A stretch of 64,000 bases of DNA from Anadara kagoshimensis (GCA_021292105.1 CM037869.1:186001-250000); one strand, 5' to 3'. Shown: positions 1 through 13,654, numbered from the stretch's first letter. Numbers and translations: made by a program. Notes: a model not told the origin generated them from the letters alone.

Positions 1-1011
1 GCTAAATCCGCTTTTAGTCACGACTAGAACATCACATTGACTTAATAACGATTGCTCCAGAAATAACTTCATCATTCCTGCAGATTCATTTTTGTATCCA
101 ATTTGATCAATATGAACTATCGGCCCGGGAACATCCACATACTGCAGTGGATATCTCTGCTTTGCAATTTCTTTAATTTCTATTGAATCTGAAGCTACAA
201 ATATTAAGTTTTTATCCGGTTGTTTATACTGATCCATAAAATTCCATATTATATCTAGTTCGTTTGTGTGTAATTTTGGAGATATGTCCGTTGGAATGGT
301 GGGGTTTCTGCCCATTCTCATATGCGCACAAACTAACTTCCTTCCTTTAATTTGATTTTCGTTAATAGTTTTCAGTTCCTCTTGTAAAGAATCGTCCAGT
401 TTAAACAGTAATGTTAGAACTGTATGATAGATGTCACTATTGGACATGTGCATTATATCCGGAAATACCTTCACTGCGTCATAATGATGACGTAAGGCTG
501 GTACAAACTCGAGATTTCCTCGGAAGTATATGACATCTTTCGTGTAAAATTGGTTAAAATCAAGTGTAGACAACCTTGCTTTGAATGTGGTACTTTGCAT
601 CGGAAAATGGTTATGTGTTGACAATCCTTCTACTTTAGATTTGGTAATGTACCAGTCGACTATATTGGGTCGGACAAATGATATGATATCCATTGGTTTG
701 GTGTGGACTATCCCAAATGTTCTATTGGCCAAAAGAGATATCAAATAAGCCGCCACGATTCCCTTTTGTCTATCACCAAGTCCACCGCAGAGACCCGAAC
801 ACTCGTATATCATATACCTGTTAGGATTGGAATACTTTGGAAGGAATTGTTCTAAATAAATGTCAGTGTTTTCGTTATTTGGGCATTGCAGCTCACCTGG
901 TTTTAATAGTTTGATTATTTTGCCTGTGTTATTTATAATCCCATCGACACTAAATATGTACAGGAGAATTATAATCAGCAGAAACACGGCGACAGCTTTT
1001 AAATAGATTAT
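1..1011 (-). CDS. Fucosyltransferase-like type II glycosyltransferase, terminal exon, copy 1 (partial)
   Basis: An uninterrupted minus-strand frame runs from a splice acceptor (TTTTTCAG, at 1012-1019) to the window edge, giving 337 codons. It was found by translation; it has no stop inside the window. It opens with a hydrophobic segment (about residues 6-21, AVAVFLLIIILLYIF), a signal anchor typical of Golgi type II enzymes. A CGGLGDRQKGI motif follows near residue 73, then an HMRMG motif (the HxRxG class of fucosyltransferases), a FVASDS strand motif, and finally CDVLVVTKSGF before the edge. These correspond one to one with motifs in the two copies near 35 kb and 41 kb, at roughly 40-45% identity by eye. 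Known family facts: type II GT-B fucosyltransferases use GDP-fucose in the Golgi lumen; donor and acceptor here are inferred. The first exon was not found. The C-terminus lies outside the window. Confidence 0.75.
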   Translation of the reverse strand, partial: MIYLKAVAVFLLIIILLYIFSVDGIINNTGKIIKLLKPGELQCPNNENTDIYLEQFLPKYSNPNRYMIYECSGLCGGLGDRQKGIVAAYLISLLANRTFGIVHTKPMDIISFVRPNIVDWYITKSKVEGLSTHNHFPMQSTTFKARLSTLDFNQFYTKDVIYFRGNLEFVPALRHHYDAVKVFPDIMHMSNSDIYHTVLTLLFKLDDSLQEELKTINENQIKGRKLVCAHMRMGRNPTIPTDISPKLHTNELDIIWNFMDQYKQPDKNLIFVASDSIEIKEIAKQRYPLQYVDVPGPIVHIDQIGYKNESAGMMKLFLEQSLLSQCDVLVVTKSGFS

Positions 1012-1106
1012 CTGAAAAATACAAGTTTTAGGTAAATAATTATTAATATGATACAAGGTACGTTATTTAGGCCTAGTGACTACAGCAAAAATGCCAGTAA
1101 GAATCC

Positions 1107-4100
1107 AAAATACAACAATTAATAAAATGTACACGGTCAAAAATACAACAATTAATAAAATGTACACGGTCACAAAATACAACAAGTAATAAAAAGTACA
1201 CGGTCACAAAATACAACAAGTAATAAAAAGTACACGGTCACAAAATACAACAAGTAATAAAAAGTACACGGTCACAAAATACAACAATTAATAAAATGTA
1301 CACGGTCACAAAATACAACAATTAATAAAAAGTACACGGTCACAAAATACAACAATTAATAAAAAGTACACGGTCACAAAATACAACAATTAATAAAAAG
1401 TACACGGTCACAAAATACAACAAGTAATAAAAAGTACACGGTCACAAAATAATATAAAGTAATAAAAAGTACACGGTCACAAAATACAACAAGTAATAAA
1501 ATGTACACGGTCACAAAATACGATTAATAAAAAGTACACGGTCACAAAATACGATTAATAAAAAGTACACGGTCACACAATACAACAAGTAATAAAATGT
1601 ACACGGTCACAAAATACAAGTAATAAAAAGTACACGGTCACAAAATACAACAAGTAATAAAATGTACACGGTCACAAAATACAACAAGTAATAAAATGTA
1701 CACGGTCAAAATACAACAAGTAATAAAAAGTACACGGTCACAAAATACGATTAATAAAAAGTACACGGTCACAAAATACAACAATTAATAAAATGTACAC
1801 GGTGACAAAATACAAAATACAACAATTAATAAAAAGTACACGGTCACAAAATACAACAATTAAAAAGTACACGGTCACAAAATACAACAAATAATAAAAA
1901 GTACACGGTCACAAAATACAACAAGTAATAAAAAGTACACGGTCACAAAATACAACAAGTAATAAAATGTACACGGTCACAAAATACAACAAGTAATAAA
2001 ATGTACACGGTCACAAAATACAACAAGTAATAAAAAGTACACGGTCACAAAATACGATTAATAAAAAGTACACGGTCACAAAATACAAGTAATAAAAAGT
2101 ACACGGTCACAAAATACAACAAGTAATAAAAAGTACAAGGTCACAAAATACAACAATTAATAAAAAGTACACGGTCACAAAATACAACAAGTAATAAAAA
2201 GTACACGGTCACAAAATACAACAATTAATAAAAAATACACGGTCACAAAATACAACAAGTAATAAAAAGTACACGGTCACAAAATACAACAATTAATAAA
2301 AAGTACACGGTCACAAAATACAACAATTAATAAAAAGTACACGGTCACTAAATACAACAAGTAATAAAAAGTACACGGTCATAAAATACAATATGTAATA
2401 AAAAGTACACGGTCACAAAATACGATTAATAAAAAGTACATGGTCACACAATACAAAAAGTAATAAAAAGTACACGGTCACAAAATACGATTAATAAAAA
2501 GTACACGGTCACAAAATACAACAATTAATAAAATGTACACGGTCACAAAATACAACAAGTAATAAAAAGTACACGGTCACAAAATACAACAAGTAATAAA
2601 ATGTACACGGTCACACAATACAACAAGTAATAAAAAGTACACGGTCACAAAATACGATTAATAAAAAGTACACGGTCACAAAATACAAGTAATAAAAAGT
2701 ACACGGTCACAAAATACAACAAGTAATAAAAAGTACACGGTCACAAAATACAACAATTAATAAAAAGTACACGGTCACAAAATACAACAAGTAATAAAAT
2801 GTACACGGCCACACAATACAACAAGTAATAAAATGTACACGGTCACAAAATACGATTAATAAAAAGTTCACGGTCACACAATACAACAAGTAATAAAATG
2901 TACACGGTCACAAAATACAAGTAATAAAAAGTACACAGTCACAAAATACAAGTAATAAAAACTACACGGTCACAAAATACAACAATTAATAAAAATTACA
3001 CGGTCACAAAATACAACAATTAATAAAAAGTACACGGTCACAAAATACAACAAGTAATAAAATGTACACGGTCACAAAATACAAGTAATAAAAAGTACAC
3101 GGTCACACAATACAACAAGTAATAAAAAGTACACGGTCACAAAATACAACAAGTAATAAAAAGTACACGGTCACAAAATACAACAAGTAATAAAATGTAC
3201 ACGGTCACAAAATACAAGTAATAAAAAGTACACGGTAACAAAATACAACAAGTAATAAAAAGTACACGGTCACAAAATACAACAAGTAATAAAAAAGTTC
3301 ACGGTCACAAAATACAACAAGTAAAAAAAGTACACGGTCACAAAATACAACAAGTAATAAAAAGTACACGGTCACACAATACAACAAGTAATAAAAAGTA
3401 CACGGTCACAAAATACAACAATTAATAAAAAGTACACGGTCACAAAATACAACAATTAATAAAAAGTACACGGTCACAAAATACAACAAGTAATAAAATG
3501 TACACGGTCACAAAATACAACAAGTAATAAAAAGTACACGGTCACAAAATACGATTAATAAAAAGTACACGGTCACACAATACAACAAGTAATAAATGAA
3601 CACGGTCACAAAATACAAGTAATAAAAGTACACGGTCACAAAATACAACAAGTAATAAAATGTACACGGTCACAAAATACAACAAGTAATAAAATGTACA
3701 CGGTCACAAAATACAAAAAGTAATAAAAAGTACACGGTCACAAAATACGATTAATAAAAGTACATAGTCACACAATACAACAAGTAATAAAAAGTACACG
3801 GTCACAAAATACGATTAATAAAAAGTACACGGTCACAAAATACAACAATTAATAAAATGTACACGGTCACAAAATACAACAAGTAATAAAAAGTACACGG
3901 TCAAAAAATACAATTAGTAAAAAGTACACGGTCACAAAATACAAGTAATAAAAAAAAGTACACGGTCACAAAATACAACAAGTAATAAAAGTACACGGTC
4001 ACAAATACAACAATTAATAAAAAGTACACGGTCACAAAATACAAACAAGTAATAAAATGTACACGGCCACACAATACAACAAGTAATAAAATGTACACGG

Positions 4101-7100
4101 TCACAAAATACGATTAATAAAAAGTTCACGGTCACACAATACAACAAGTAATAAAATGTACACGGTCACAAAATACAAGTAATAAAAAGTACACGGTCAC
4201 AAAATACAAGTAATAAAAACTACACGGTCACAAAATACAACAATTAATAAAAATTACACGGTCACAAAATACAACAATTAATATAAAGTACACGGTCACA
4301 AAATACAACAAGTAATAAAATGTACACGGTCACAAAATACAAGTAATAAAAAGTACACGGTCACACAATACAACAAGTAATAAAAAGTACACGGTCACAA
4401 AATACAACAAGTAATAAAAAGTACACGGTCACAAAATACAACAAGTAATAAAATGTACACGGTCACAAAATACAAGTAATAAAAAGTACACGGTAACAAA
4501 ATACAACAAGTAATAAAAAGTACACGGTCACAAAATACAACAAGTAATAAAAAGTTCACGGTCACAAAATACAACAAGTAATAAAAAGTACACGGTCACA
4601 AAATACAACAAGTAATAAAAAGTACACGGTCACACAATACAACAAGTAATAAAAAGTACACGGTCACAAAATACCACAATTAATAAAAAGTACACGGTCA
4701 CAAAATACAACAATTAATAAAAAGTACACGGTCACAAAATACAACAAGTAATAAAATGTACACGGTCACAAATACAACAAGTAATAAAAAGTACACGGTC
4801 ACAAAATACGATTAATAAAAAGTACACGGTCACACAATACAACAAGTAATAAAATGTACACGGTCACAAAATACAAGTAATAAAAAGTACACGGTCACAA
4901 AATACAACAAGTAATAAAATGTACACGGTCACAAAATACAACAAGTAATAAAATGTACACGGTCACAAAATACAACAAGTAATAAAAAGTACACGGTCAC
5001 AAAATACGATTAATAAAAAGTACACGGTCACAAAATACAACAATTAATAAAATGTACACGGTGACAAAATACAAAATACAACAATTAATAAAAAGTACAC
5101 GGTCACAAAATACAACAATTAATAAAATGTACACGGTGACAAAATACAAAATACAACAATTAATAAAAAGTACACGGTCACAAAATACAACAATTAAAAA
5201 GTACACGGTCACAAAATACAACAAATAATAAAAAGTACACTGTCACAAAATACAACAAGTAATAAAAAGTACACGGTCACAAAATACAACAAGTAATAAA
5301 ATGTACACGGTCACAAAATACAACAAGTAATAAAATGTACACGGTCACAAAATACAACAAGTAATAAAAAGTACACGGTCACAAAATACGATTAATAAAT
5401 AGTACACGGTCACAAAATACAAGAAATAAAAAGTACACGGTCACAAAATACAACAAGTAATAAAAAGTACACGGTCACAAAATACAACAATTAATAAAAA
5501 GTACACGGTCACAAAATACAACAAGTAATAAAAAGTACACGGTCACAAAATACAACAATTAATAAAAAGTACACGGTCACAAAATACAACAATTAATAAA
5601 AAGTACACGGTCACAAAATACAACAATTAATTAAAAGTACACGGTCACAAAATACAACAAGTAATAAAAAGTACACGGTCATAAAATACAACATGTAATA
5701 AAAAGTACACGGTCACAAAATACGATTAATAAAAGTACATGGTCACACAATACAACAAGTAATAAAAAGTACACGGTCACAAAATACGATTAATAAAAAG
5801 TACACGGTCACAAAATACAACAATTAATAAAATGTACACGGTCACAAAATACAACAAGTAATAAAAAGTACACGGTCACAAAATACAACAAGTAATAAAA
5901 TGTACACGGTCACACAATACAACAAGTAATAAAAAGTACACGGTCACAAAATACGATTAATAAAAAGTACACGGTCACAAAATACAAGAAATAAAAAGTA
6001 CACGGTCACAAAATACAACAAGTAATAAAAGTACACGGTCACAAAATACAACAATTAATAAAAAGTACACGGTCACAAAATACAACAAGTAATAAAATGT
6101 ACACGGCCACACAATACAACAAGTAATAAAATGTACACGGTCACAAAATACGATTAATAAAAAGTTCACGGTCACGCAATACAACAAGTAATAAAATGTA
6201 CACGGTCACAAAATACAAGTAATAAAAAGTACACGGTCACAAAATACAAGTAATAAAAACTACACGGTCACAAAATACAACAATTAATAAAAATTACACG
6301 GTCACAAAATACAACAATTAATATAAAGTACACGGTCACAAAATACAACAAGTAATAAAATGTACACGGTCACAAAATACAAGTAATAAAAAGTACACGG
6401 TCACACAATACAACAAGTAATAAAAAGTACACGGTCACAAAATACAACAAGTAATAAAAAGTACACGGTCACAAAATACAACAAGTAATAAAATGTACAC
6501 GGTCACAAAATACAAGTAATAAAAAGTACACGGTAACAAAATACAACAAGTAATAAAAAGTACACGGTCACAAAATACAACAAGTAATAAAAAGTACACG
6601 GTCACAAAATACAACAAGTAATAAAAAGTACACGGTCACACAATACAACAAGTAATAAAAAGTACACGGTCACAAAATACAACAATTAATAAAAAGTACA
6701 CGGTCACAAAATACAACAATTAATAAAAAGTACACGGTCACAAAATACAACAAGTAATAAAATGTACACGGTCACAAAATACAACAAGTAATAAAAAGTA
6801 CACGGTCACAAAATACGATTAATAAAAAGTACACGGTCACAAAATACAACAAGTAATAAAAAGTACACGGTCACAAAATACGATTAATAAAAAGTACACG
6901 GTCACAAAATACGATTAATAGAAAGTACACGGTCACAAAATACAACAAGTAATAAAATGTACACGGTCACAAAATACGATTAATAAAAAGTACACGGTCA
7001 CAAAATACGATTAATAAAAAGTACACGGTCACAAAATACAACAAGTAATAAAAAGTACACGGTCACAAAATACGATTAATAAAAAGTATACGGTCACAAA

Positions 7101-8254
7101 ATACAATTAATAAAAAGTACATGGTCACACAATACAACAATTAATAAAAAGTACACGGTCACAAAATACAACAATTAATAACAACTACACGGTCACAAAA
7201 TACAACAAGTAATAAAAAGTACACGGTCACAAAATACAACAATTAATAAAAAGTACACGGTCACAAAATACAACAATTAATAAAAAGTACACGGTCACAA
7301 AATACAACAAGTAATAAAAAGTACACGGTCACAAAATACAAGTAATAAAAAGTACACGGTCACAAAATACAACAAGTAATAAAATGTACACGGTCACAAA
7401 ATACGATTAATAAAAAGTACATGGTCACACAATACAACAAGTAATAAAAAGTACACGGTCACAAAATACGATTAATAAAAAGTACACGGTCACAAAATAC
7501 AACAATTAATAAAATGTACACGGTCACAAAATACAACAAGTAATAAAAAGTACACGGTCACAAAATACAACAAGTAATAAAATGTACACGGTCACACAAT
7601 ACAACAAGTAATAAAAAGTACACGGTCACAAAATACGATTAATAAAAAGTACACGGTCACAAAATACAAGTAATAAAAAGTACACGGTCACAAAATACAA
7701 CAAGTAATAAAAAGTACACGGTCACAAAATACAACAATTAATAAAAAGTAAACGGTCACAAAATACAACAAGTAATAAAATGTACACGGCCACACAATAC
7801 AACAAGTAATAAAATGTACACGGTCACAAAATACGATTAATAAAAAGTTCACGGTCACGCAATACAACAAGTAATAAAATGTACACGGTCACAAAATACA
7901 AGTAATAAAAAGTACACGGTCACAAAATACAAGTAATAAAAACTACACGGTCACAAAATACAACAATTAATAAAAATTACACGGTCACAAAATACAACAA
8001 TTAATATAAAGTACACGGTCACAAAATACAACAAGTAATAAAATGTACACGGTCACAAAATACAAGTAATAAAAAGTACACGGTCACACAATACAACAAG
8101 TAATAAAAAGTACACGGTCACAAAATACAACAAGTAATAAAAAGTACACGGTCACAAAATACAACAAGTAATAAAATGTACACGGTCACAAAATACAAGT
8201 AATAAAAAGTACACGGTAACAAAATACAACAAGTAATAAAAAGTACACGGTCAC
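1107..8254. repeat. 34-bp satellite array (Sat34), left block
   Basis: About 210 tandem copies of an AT-rich 34-bp unit containing AATACAACAAGTAATAAAA followed by GTACACGGTCAC. Two common 31-bp variants replace ACAACAAGT with ACGATT or with ACAAGT. A few units carry CGGCCACAC in place of CGGTCACAA, or AGTTCACGG in place of AGTACACGG. The array starts about 95 bp upstream of the copy 1 splice acceptor, so it probably lies in an intron of that gene. All open frames of 60-75 residues here simply translate the repeat. Confidence 0.97.
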
Positions 8255-8412
8255 ATTCATTCATTCTTTATTTCCTCTTTTACAGAGATTGAATATAATA
8301 CAAATACACTTAACTAATTAACTAACTGACATTTAACAGTAACGCTAACATATTTACAAATTAATTTTATGTATAAAACAGTGTCATTTGTTATATGCAC
8401 TTGCTGATGCTT

Positions 8413-11400
8413 TTACATATGTAAAGCAAATAAATAAGAAGTGTTTAAGGTCTGATGGTTGAGTGATGTTTTGTATTTTCTTCCAAGCAATACTTGAGTT
8501 AGAGTTTCTTCATCGTAACTTGCCAGTTCGGTTGATAAGTTAATGTGGAAATTGTCAAGTATCACCTGGAAGAAAATATTTCTATAAAACTCTGTTTTAA
8601 TACAGGAACACAAGACGTGAGACAAGAGGTCGTTGTAATGTCTTCCACACTGTTCACATATTACATTTTCAGTTTGCCGAGGCACTACTGTCATCTTTGC
8701 GATATAACGTGCTAGTTCCAATTCCTGACGATTCTCGGGAATTTCCAGACTGTAGCTACATCTGAATGGGAGACATCGTGTATAGTTTTAAAACGAAAAA
8801 AGTCTGGATCTGAGTTTGTGCGATCACTGCGAAGTTGTAATTGTTTGACATCTATGGTACTTTTGATTAATCTTTTCCATTCTGTTGGGGGATGCACTGG
8901 TTATGTGTATGTAGTTGTGGAAAAATTCTTGTAAATTGTATTTTGTCATTATATTAAACACATCCGGTATGAATCCAAGTTGGTTTTCTGTACGGTAATT
9001 TGAAAAGTCTCTCACACGTGCATTGAAAATTTGTTTACAGATAGAGTTATCTGCTGTGTGACACAGTCTATTAAAAAATAAAAGTTTTCGCTTTTCTATT
9101 TCGGCATTAAGAGGAATTAAGCCCAACATACTTTCTGTCATATCTGTTCTAGTTTTTGTAGGGAATCCTTGAATTGTCTTTGTGATAAACCTTTGGGAAC
9201 GTTCAATCAAGTCTTTCTCTAGGGCAGTCAGCGTATTCCATAATTCACAACCGTATAATATAGAAGGAGTAACAACTTTACGATATAAGTCGACTGATAT
9301 AAGTGTATTCGCCTGTGACATAAAGTTTATTGCAAAATATGATTTTCTACCCTTTTCACATGCTTGTTGGGTTCTGTTGTAAGATTTCAGTGAAGAAGAC
9401 TGTAGAATTCCTAAATGCATTTGTGAATCGCTTATAGGCAGCCTGTTTTCTCCAATTTTCCAACAAGTGTATAGAGTTGGGGTCTTTTTCTTATTCAAAC
9501 TGTAGATAAGTATGGTTGATTTCTGTGAATTGAAGTGAAATCGCCATTCACATGAGTATTCGTATACAATGTCTAACATTGACTGTAGTCCATCTGGAGT
9601 TAAACTTAAACAAGCAATGTCATCTGCGTAGCCGGGATTTCCACATTTAATCGTGTTTACTTGTAGTGAAGATTTACAGTTTTCAAGCTGTAGTAACAGA
9701 TCATTTATATATACTAAATAAAGGAACGATGACATAACGCCCCCTTGTCTCACGCCTTGCCTGACCAGGAACCAATCAGATTGGGTATTATTTACAATGA
9801 CAGCACTTGATATGTTAGTGTAGAAGTCTCGAATTATGCCCCATAACTTACCAGGGATGCCTAGGGAACTAAGTTTTATTAAGAGGCCCTTATGCCACAC
9901 GGTATCGAATGCTTTAGTTGCATCTAGAAATGCCGCAAACACTTTGCTACCTAACTCTAGATTGTGACATATGGACTCTTGTAGTACAAATGAAGAAGTA
10001 ATACATGAGAGACCCTTTTGAAATCCCTGTTGTTGTTTACTGGGAAAAGTGTCATCTATTTCAAGGGCATGTATCCTATTCATTACTAGCATTTCAAACA
10101 ATTTACAAAGACTACATAGCAATGATACAGGTCTATAACTATCAGGTGAAGTTTTACATTTACTACCACCTTTAAATATTGGTATAACAAGGCTCTGTTT
10201 CCATATTGTCGGTACACGACCCGTTCGCAAGACTGCATTAAAAAGCTTTACAATAACCTCACTCATAATATGACCACCATAAATGATATGTTCATTTTGT
10301 AACTTATCACAACCAGGTGCTTTTCTTAATTTGAGCTTCTTTATAAGTCCGTTTATTTCGAAAACTGTAACTTTTGGAATAATTTCTTTCGAGTTTTCGT
10401 ATAACTCGCATAAACGACTGTATTCGTTTTCGACCCTAATAACATTGTCATCGTTGAAATTTTCATCAGTTTTTGGTGTAAAAACATCGCTGTAATAGCG
10501 TGAAAATGCTTCTGCTACACCAACAGGACTGTTATACACTTGGTCTTTATACTATTTCAGGATATATCTTATTCTTCCGCGGGCGTTGCTTGCTAACAAG
10601 TCTCCAGAACAGTCGTATATCACACCCTGCTGCATCATCAATGTCTTGATACGTTTGTTGTAAGTAGGAATCGCAAGCATTTTGTAGTATATTCCTGAAT
10701 TGTCTCTTGGCATCCTTGTAGTTGCTATATGACAGATGTTGTCGGCCTCTGGGTCTACCTCACAAACCCATATTCGTCTCATCTCACGTTCATGTTTATG
10801 AGCTACTTTTACATCGGCAGTCCAATATGGCTTTGTGTGAGGGTTATATGTTAACTTTGGTAATGTATGGTTAGCCGATTCAATTACTAAATGCACTAGT
10901 TGATCATAGAACACATTAATGTCATCAATGGTTTTTAAATCATAACTAAGAAGGGAGCACAAAACATTATTTAATGTCTCTCTGTAACATGGCAAATTCT
11001 CATTTGTAACTCTATTCCAAGCAATCGTATTGTAATTACTGTTTTTAAGAAAATGTACGTTATATTTTAATTTGAGTGATAGGAAAACTGGTAAGTGATC
11101 TGATGTTATTTGTACACTTCCTTCAGAAAATATTTCACAATCAGTTATACAGTCTTTTAACTTGTTATCAATTAGAATATAGTCTATCATAGATTTTGTT
11201 GGAAGGTATGTAAAATGTTCACCTTTGCAATGTCTTGTTGCATTAACTGGTATAAGATAGTTACTGTCAATAAAATCTGTTAGAGCATTTGATTTATAAA
11301 CATTACATCTATTCCTATCGCTCCTTCTGTAACTGCCATTGAAGTCTCCTGCAAAAATGATCTGTCCGTATTGTTGGTATGTTGTATATATACCGTTGAT

Positions 11401-11797
11401 TGTGTTTAAAGTGTCACGGTATTCTGTAATAGAACTATCTGACGGTAAGTATACAGAGAATATGAAAAGAGCCTTGTGATTTTGTTTTAAGTTCTATACC
11501 AACAATTCTATCACTTATAATACCATCTACCTCTTTTATGCAAAAACTTAATTGTCTTTTATATAAAATTGCAACACCTGACTTACCATAGTGGTTTACA
11601 CCACAATCGTCACTTACTCTGTGAACATTTAAATAATTATTGTCTATGGTGTCTAAATATTGAATTGTTTGACATTTAAGTTTATGCTCACATATGACGG
11701 CTACATCACAGTTTGTTAAGTTTAGCAGTTCACACAAACTGATCGTAGACGACATAATGCCCCGGACATTCCAAGACAGAATACTTAACGAAGACAT
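8413..11797 (-). pseudogene. LINE ORF2: APE endonuclease plus reverse transcriptase, disrupted
   Basis: The start is taken at ATG 11797, giving MSSLSILSWNVRG, the usual N-terminus of an APE endonuclease. Further endonuclease motifs are CEHKL, GDFNGSYRRSDRN (near 11335) and SDHLPVF (near 11098). The RT has FLDATKAFDTVW (motif A), GVRQGGVMSS (motif B) and YADD (9619-9630), so the catalytic aspartates are intact. The C-terminus has a zinc-type CEQC-H-H-C-C pattern (about 8590-8660). Four lesions are visible: a one-base shift near 11455, an in-frame TAG at 10552-10554, a shift in a CCCCC run near 8888 and a shift near 8748. Each is a single change, so decay is mild, but the copy cannot make a complete enzyme. 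Confidence 0.92.
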
Positions 11798-11882
11798 AAT
11801 TGTTATAATACTACATATGTACATAATATTTATGTAATATAATTGTGACATATTTAAATAATTTGTATGAGTCAATAATGCT

Positions 11883-13631
11883 CTAATATTCAAATTTCTC
11901 TTGCCACTCACGGGTATTTAACCAGGGCCTACAAACAACACCTTCTGGCCAAAAACCAGATGACTCCACTTTATGCGCGTGCTCAGCGTGTACATTTAGT
12001 TTTGCAGAAATGCGCCCCCATTTTGTGCGGAAGAATACGAGTTGCGTTACATGAACACCTTCGGACTGTAAGAAATTGAGAACGCCTGTGCGTGATGACT
12101 CGCGACCGATATTACCGATATAATAGCGAGCTGAGCGTTTTCGATAAACATAGCCGACAAAAACGTCATCTCTGTTTTGAGCCTTGGTGTTTGGTGTAGC
12201 TCTGTCAATATTTATTTGCAAATTAGAGTTGTTATTTAATTTTACCTGTCTACCATGTTTATTGTTACTGTTTTCTACAATGAGAGTAGATGATTTCAAA
12301 CTATCAGCATAACTAAGTACTCTTTTTACAGAGTGTGAGTTTTGTAATTTGGGTTCTGGGGTTTCACTGTTACAGGTTTCTAAGCCAGTTTCCAAATGTG
12401 AAGGTGGAGTATCAACGGAAACCGTAAAGTCTTTTTCATCTGTAGAATCATTCATATCACGCTTGTCGATTGATCTGGTTACCGTTACTTGGCGTGAGTT
12501 ACTGTCTTGATCACTAGTCACGGTGGTTGTTGTATATTTTGGCCGTGTTTGTTCAACTGGAACGTAGGTTGTGTCTTGTGTATAACTCCTATCGGAATGT
12601 ATTTTGTCGTCTGCTTGTAGAGAATTCAATGATTTTTCTAATGTTTTTGTTACATTTGATAAGCGCTTGACATCTTTACATACACGATCTAATTTGTTTG
12701 TCTGTATGTTCATGTCGAAGTCATTTAAGTCTTTCACGGTGTTACTCACGGTCTTTATGAAAGCTTCATATTTCACCAGTTTTGGAGATATTTCACTTTT
12801 GAATCTATCAAGTTCTCCAATTAACTTTTCTGTCATGTCTTCTGTTACTTTAAGGCGTTGGATGAGTCTTCTTTCGCTCTCTGTCTTTTCATCATATAAG
12901 TGTTCCAGTGTGTTAACACGGTCTAATAACATATTAATTATGTGATCTGTGTTTGTGTTTACTGTTTTAACAGGTGTATTATGTGGTTGGGTATCGTCCA
13001 AACAATCGTAGTGGACTTTGATTTCGATTTAAAGACTTCGTGAATATCACTGGGGTCACCATTAATAAACATATGTATCATAAAACAATCTTTTGCATAT
13101 TTATATGCACTGGTACTTCTATTGGTGGACTTACGGGTAACCAATCTACCTTGTGGACACGATGAGATTGTTTGAGCTCTGAGAGCTAATACCTTTCTAT
13201 ACCATGTAACAATGTTTTCATCCTCGTTCGTCAATTCTAAAAGTTTATCTAGTAATCTCTCTCGGTAGATTGTACAGTTCATTATCTAGTTTCTCATAAT
13301 ACTCTTGGTTTGGTATGAAACTATCATTTAATGTGGTATCTTGTTGAGACTGTTGAGACTGAGAGGGGTGTATGTCTATGCCAGTATTATTTAAAGTGAC
13401 CTGGACGCCATTGTTTACTCCTTTGTTTACACCCGAGACCCATTGATAATCTGTTTTATCAAAATATACCTCATTATGATTGTTACTTCTATCTCCTGTA
13501 CCGTGTATATCAACCATACGTCTTTGCAATGGTACTGGTACTAGTTCTGTAAGGTGATAATCACTTTTATCACATGGAATCTTTGTATTTTCTTCCACAC
13601 AGGTGGACAACGATTGACCAGTGTCCGCCAT
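11883..13631 (-). pseudogene. LINE ORF1: coiled-coil and RRM-like nucleic-acid-binding protein, disrupted
   Basis: The start is ATG at 13631 (context CAAGATGG, favourable for initiation), coding MADTGQSL. The frame changes near 13250-13280 in a GA run and changes back near 12995-13010, so two compensating one-base shifts break what was about a 580-residue protein. The final third begins with a heptad-rich coiled coil (about 12960-12600), passes through a polar Ser/Thr linker, and ends in a block with YYIGNIGRESSRTGVLNFL and FWPEGVVCRPW. That ending is the usual shape of the RRM-like RNA-binding domain at the end of ORF1 proteins in two-ORF LINEs. Such proteins bind element RNA and help form the particle that is reverse transcribed. 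Recognition is by layout and motif, not by search. Confidence 0.85.
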
Positions 13632-13636
13632 CTTGC
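13623..13636 (-). promoter_or_regulatory. YY1-like motif at the LINE 5' end
   Basis: The minus strand reads GCAAGATGGCGGAC, a close match to the known YY1 core AAGATGGCGGC, and it overlaps the ORF1 start codon. It lies about 20 nt from the apparent 5' end of the element. In mammalian L1 a YY1 site in the same place fixes the transcription start. Use here is inference. Confidence 0.4.
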
Positions 13637-13654
13637 AAACTCCACAATACACTG

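Larger units (their letters stand above)
8255..13654 (-). mobile_element. Non-LTR retrotransposon (LINE, CR1/L2-like), near full length, inserted in Sat34
   Basis: A 5.4-kb minus-strand element splits the Sat34 array. It has ORF1 (13631 to 11883), an 86-nt gap, ORF2 (11797 to about 8413) with endonuclease and reverse transcriptase domains, and a short 3' UTR. The UTR holds AATAAA (8267-8272) and ends in a short GAAT-type tail at 8255-8266. Satellite resumes directly at both ends, and any target-site duplication is no longer than about 3 bp (CAC). At least six single-base lesions inactivate it: two frameshifts in ORF1; a frameshift, an amber stop and two more frameshifts in ORF2. Clade is inferred from the APE endonuclease, the two-ORF layout and the C-terminal cysteine motif; CR1/L2 is most likely but not proven. 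Confidence 0.93.

Noticed and set aside
2707-7870. Minus-strand frames of 60-75 residues rich in FVTVYFLL and FCDRVLFIT in the Sat34 array
   Set aside because: They translate the 34-bp repeat; length depends only on which variant unit supplies the next stop.
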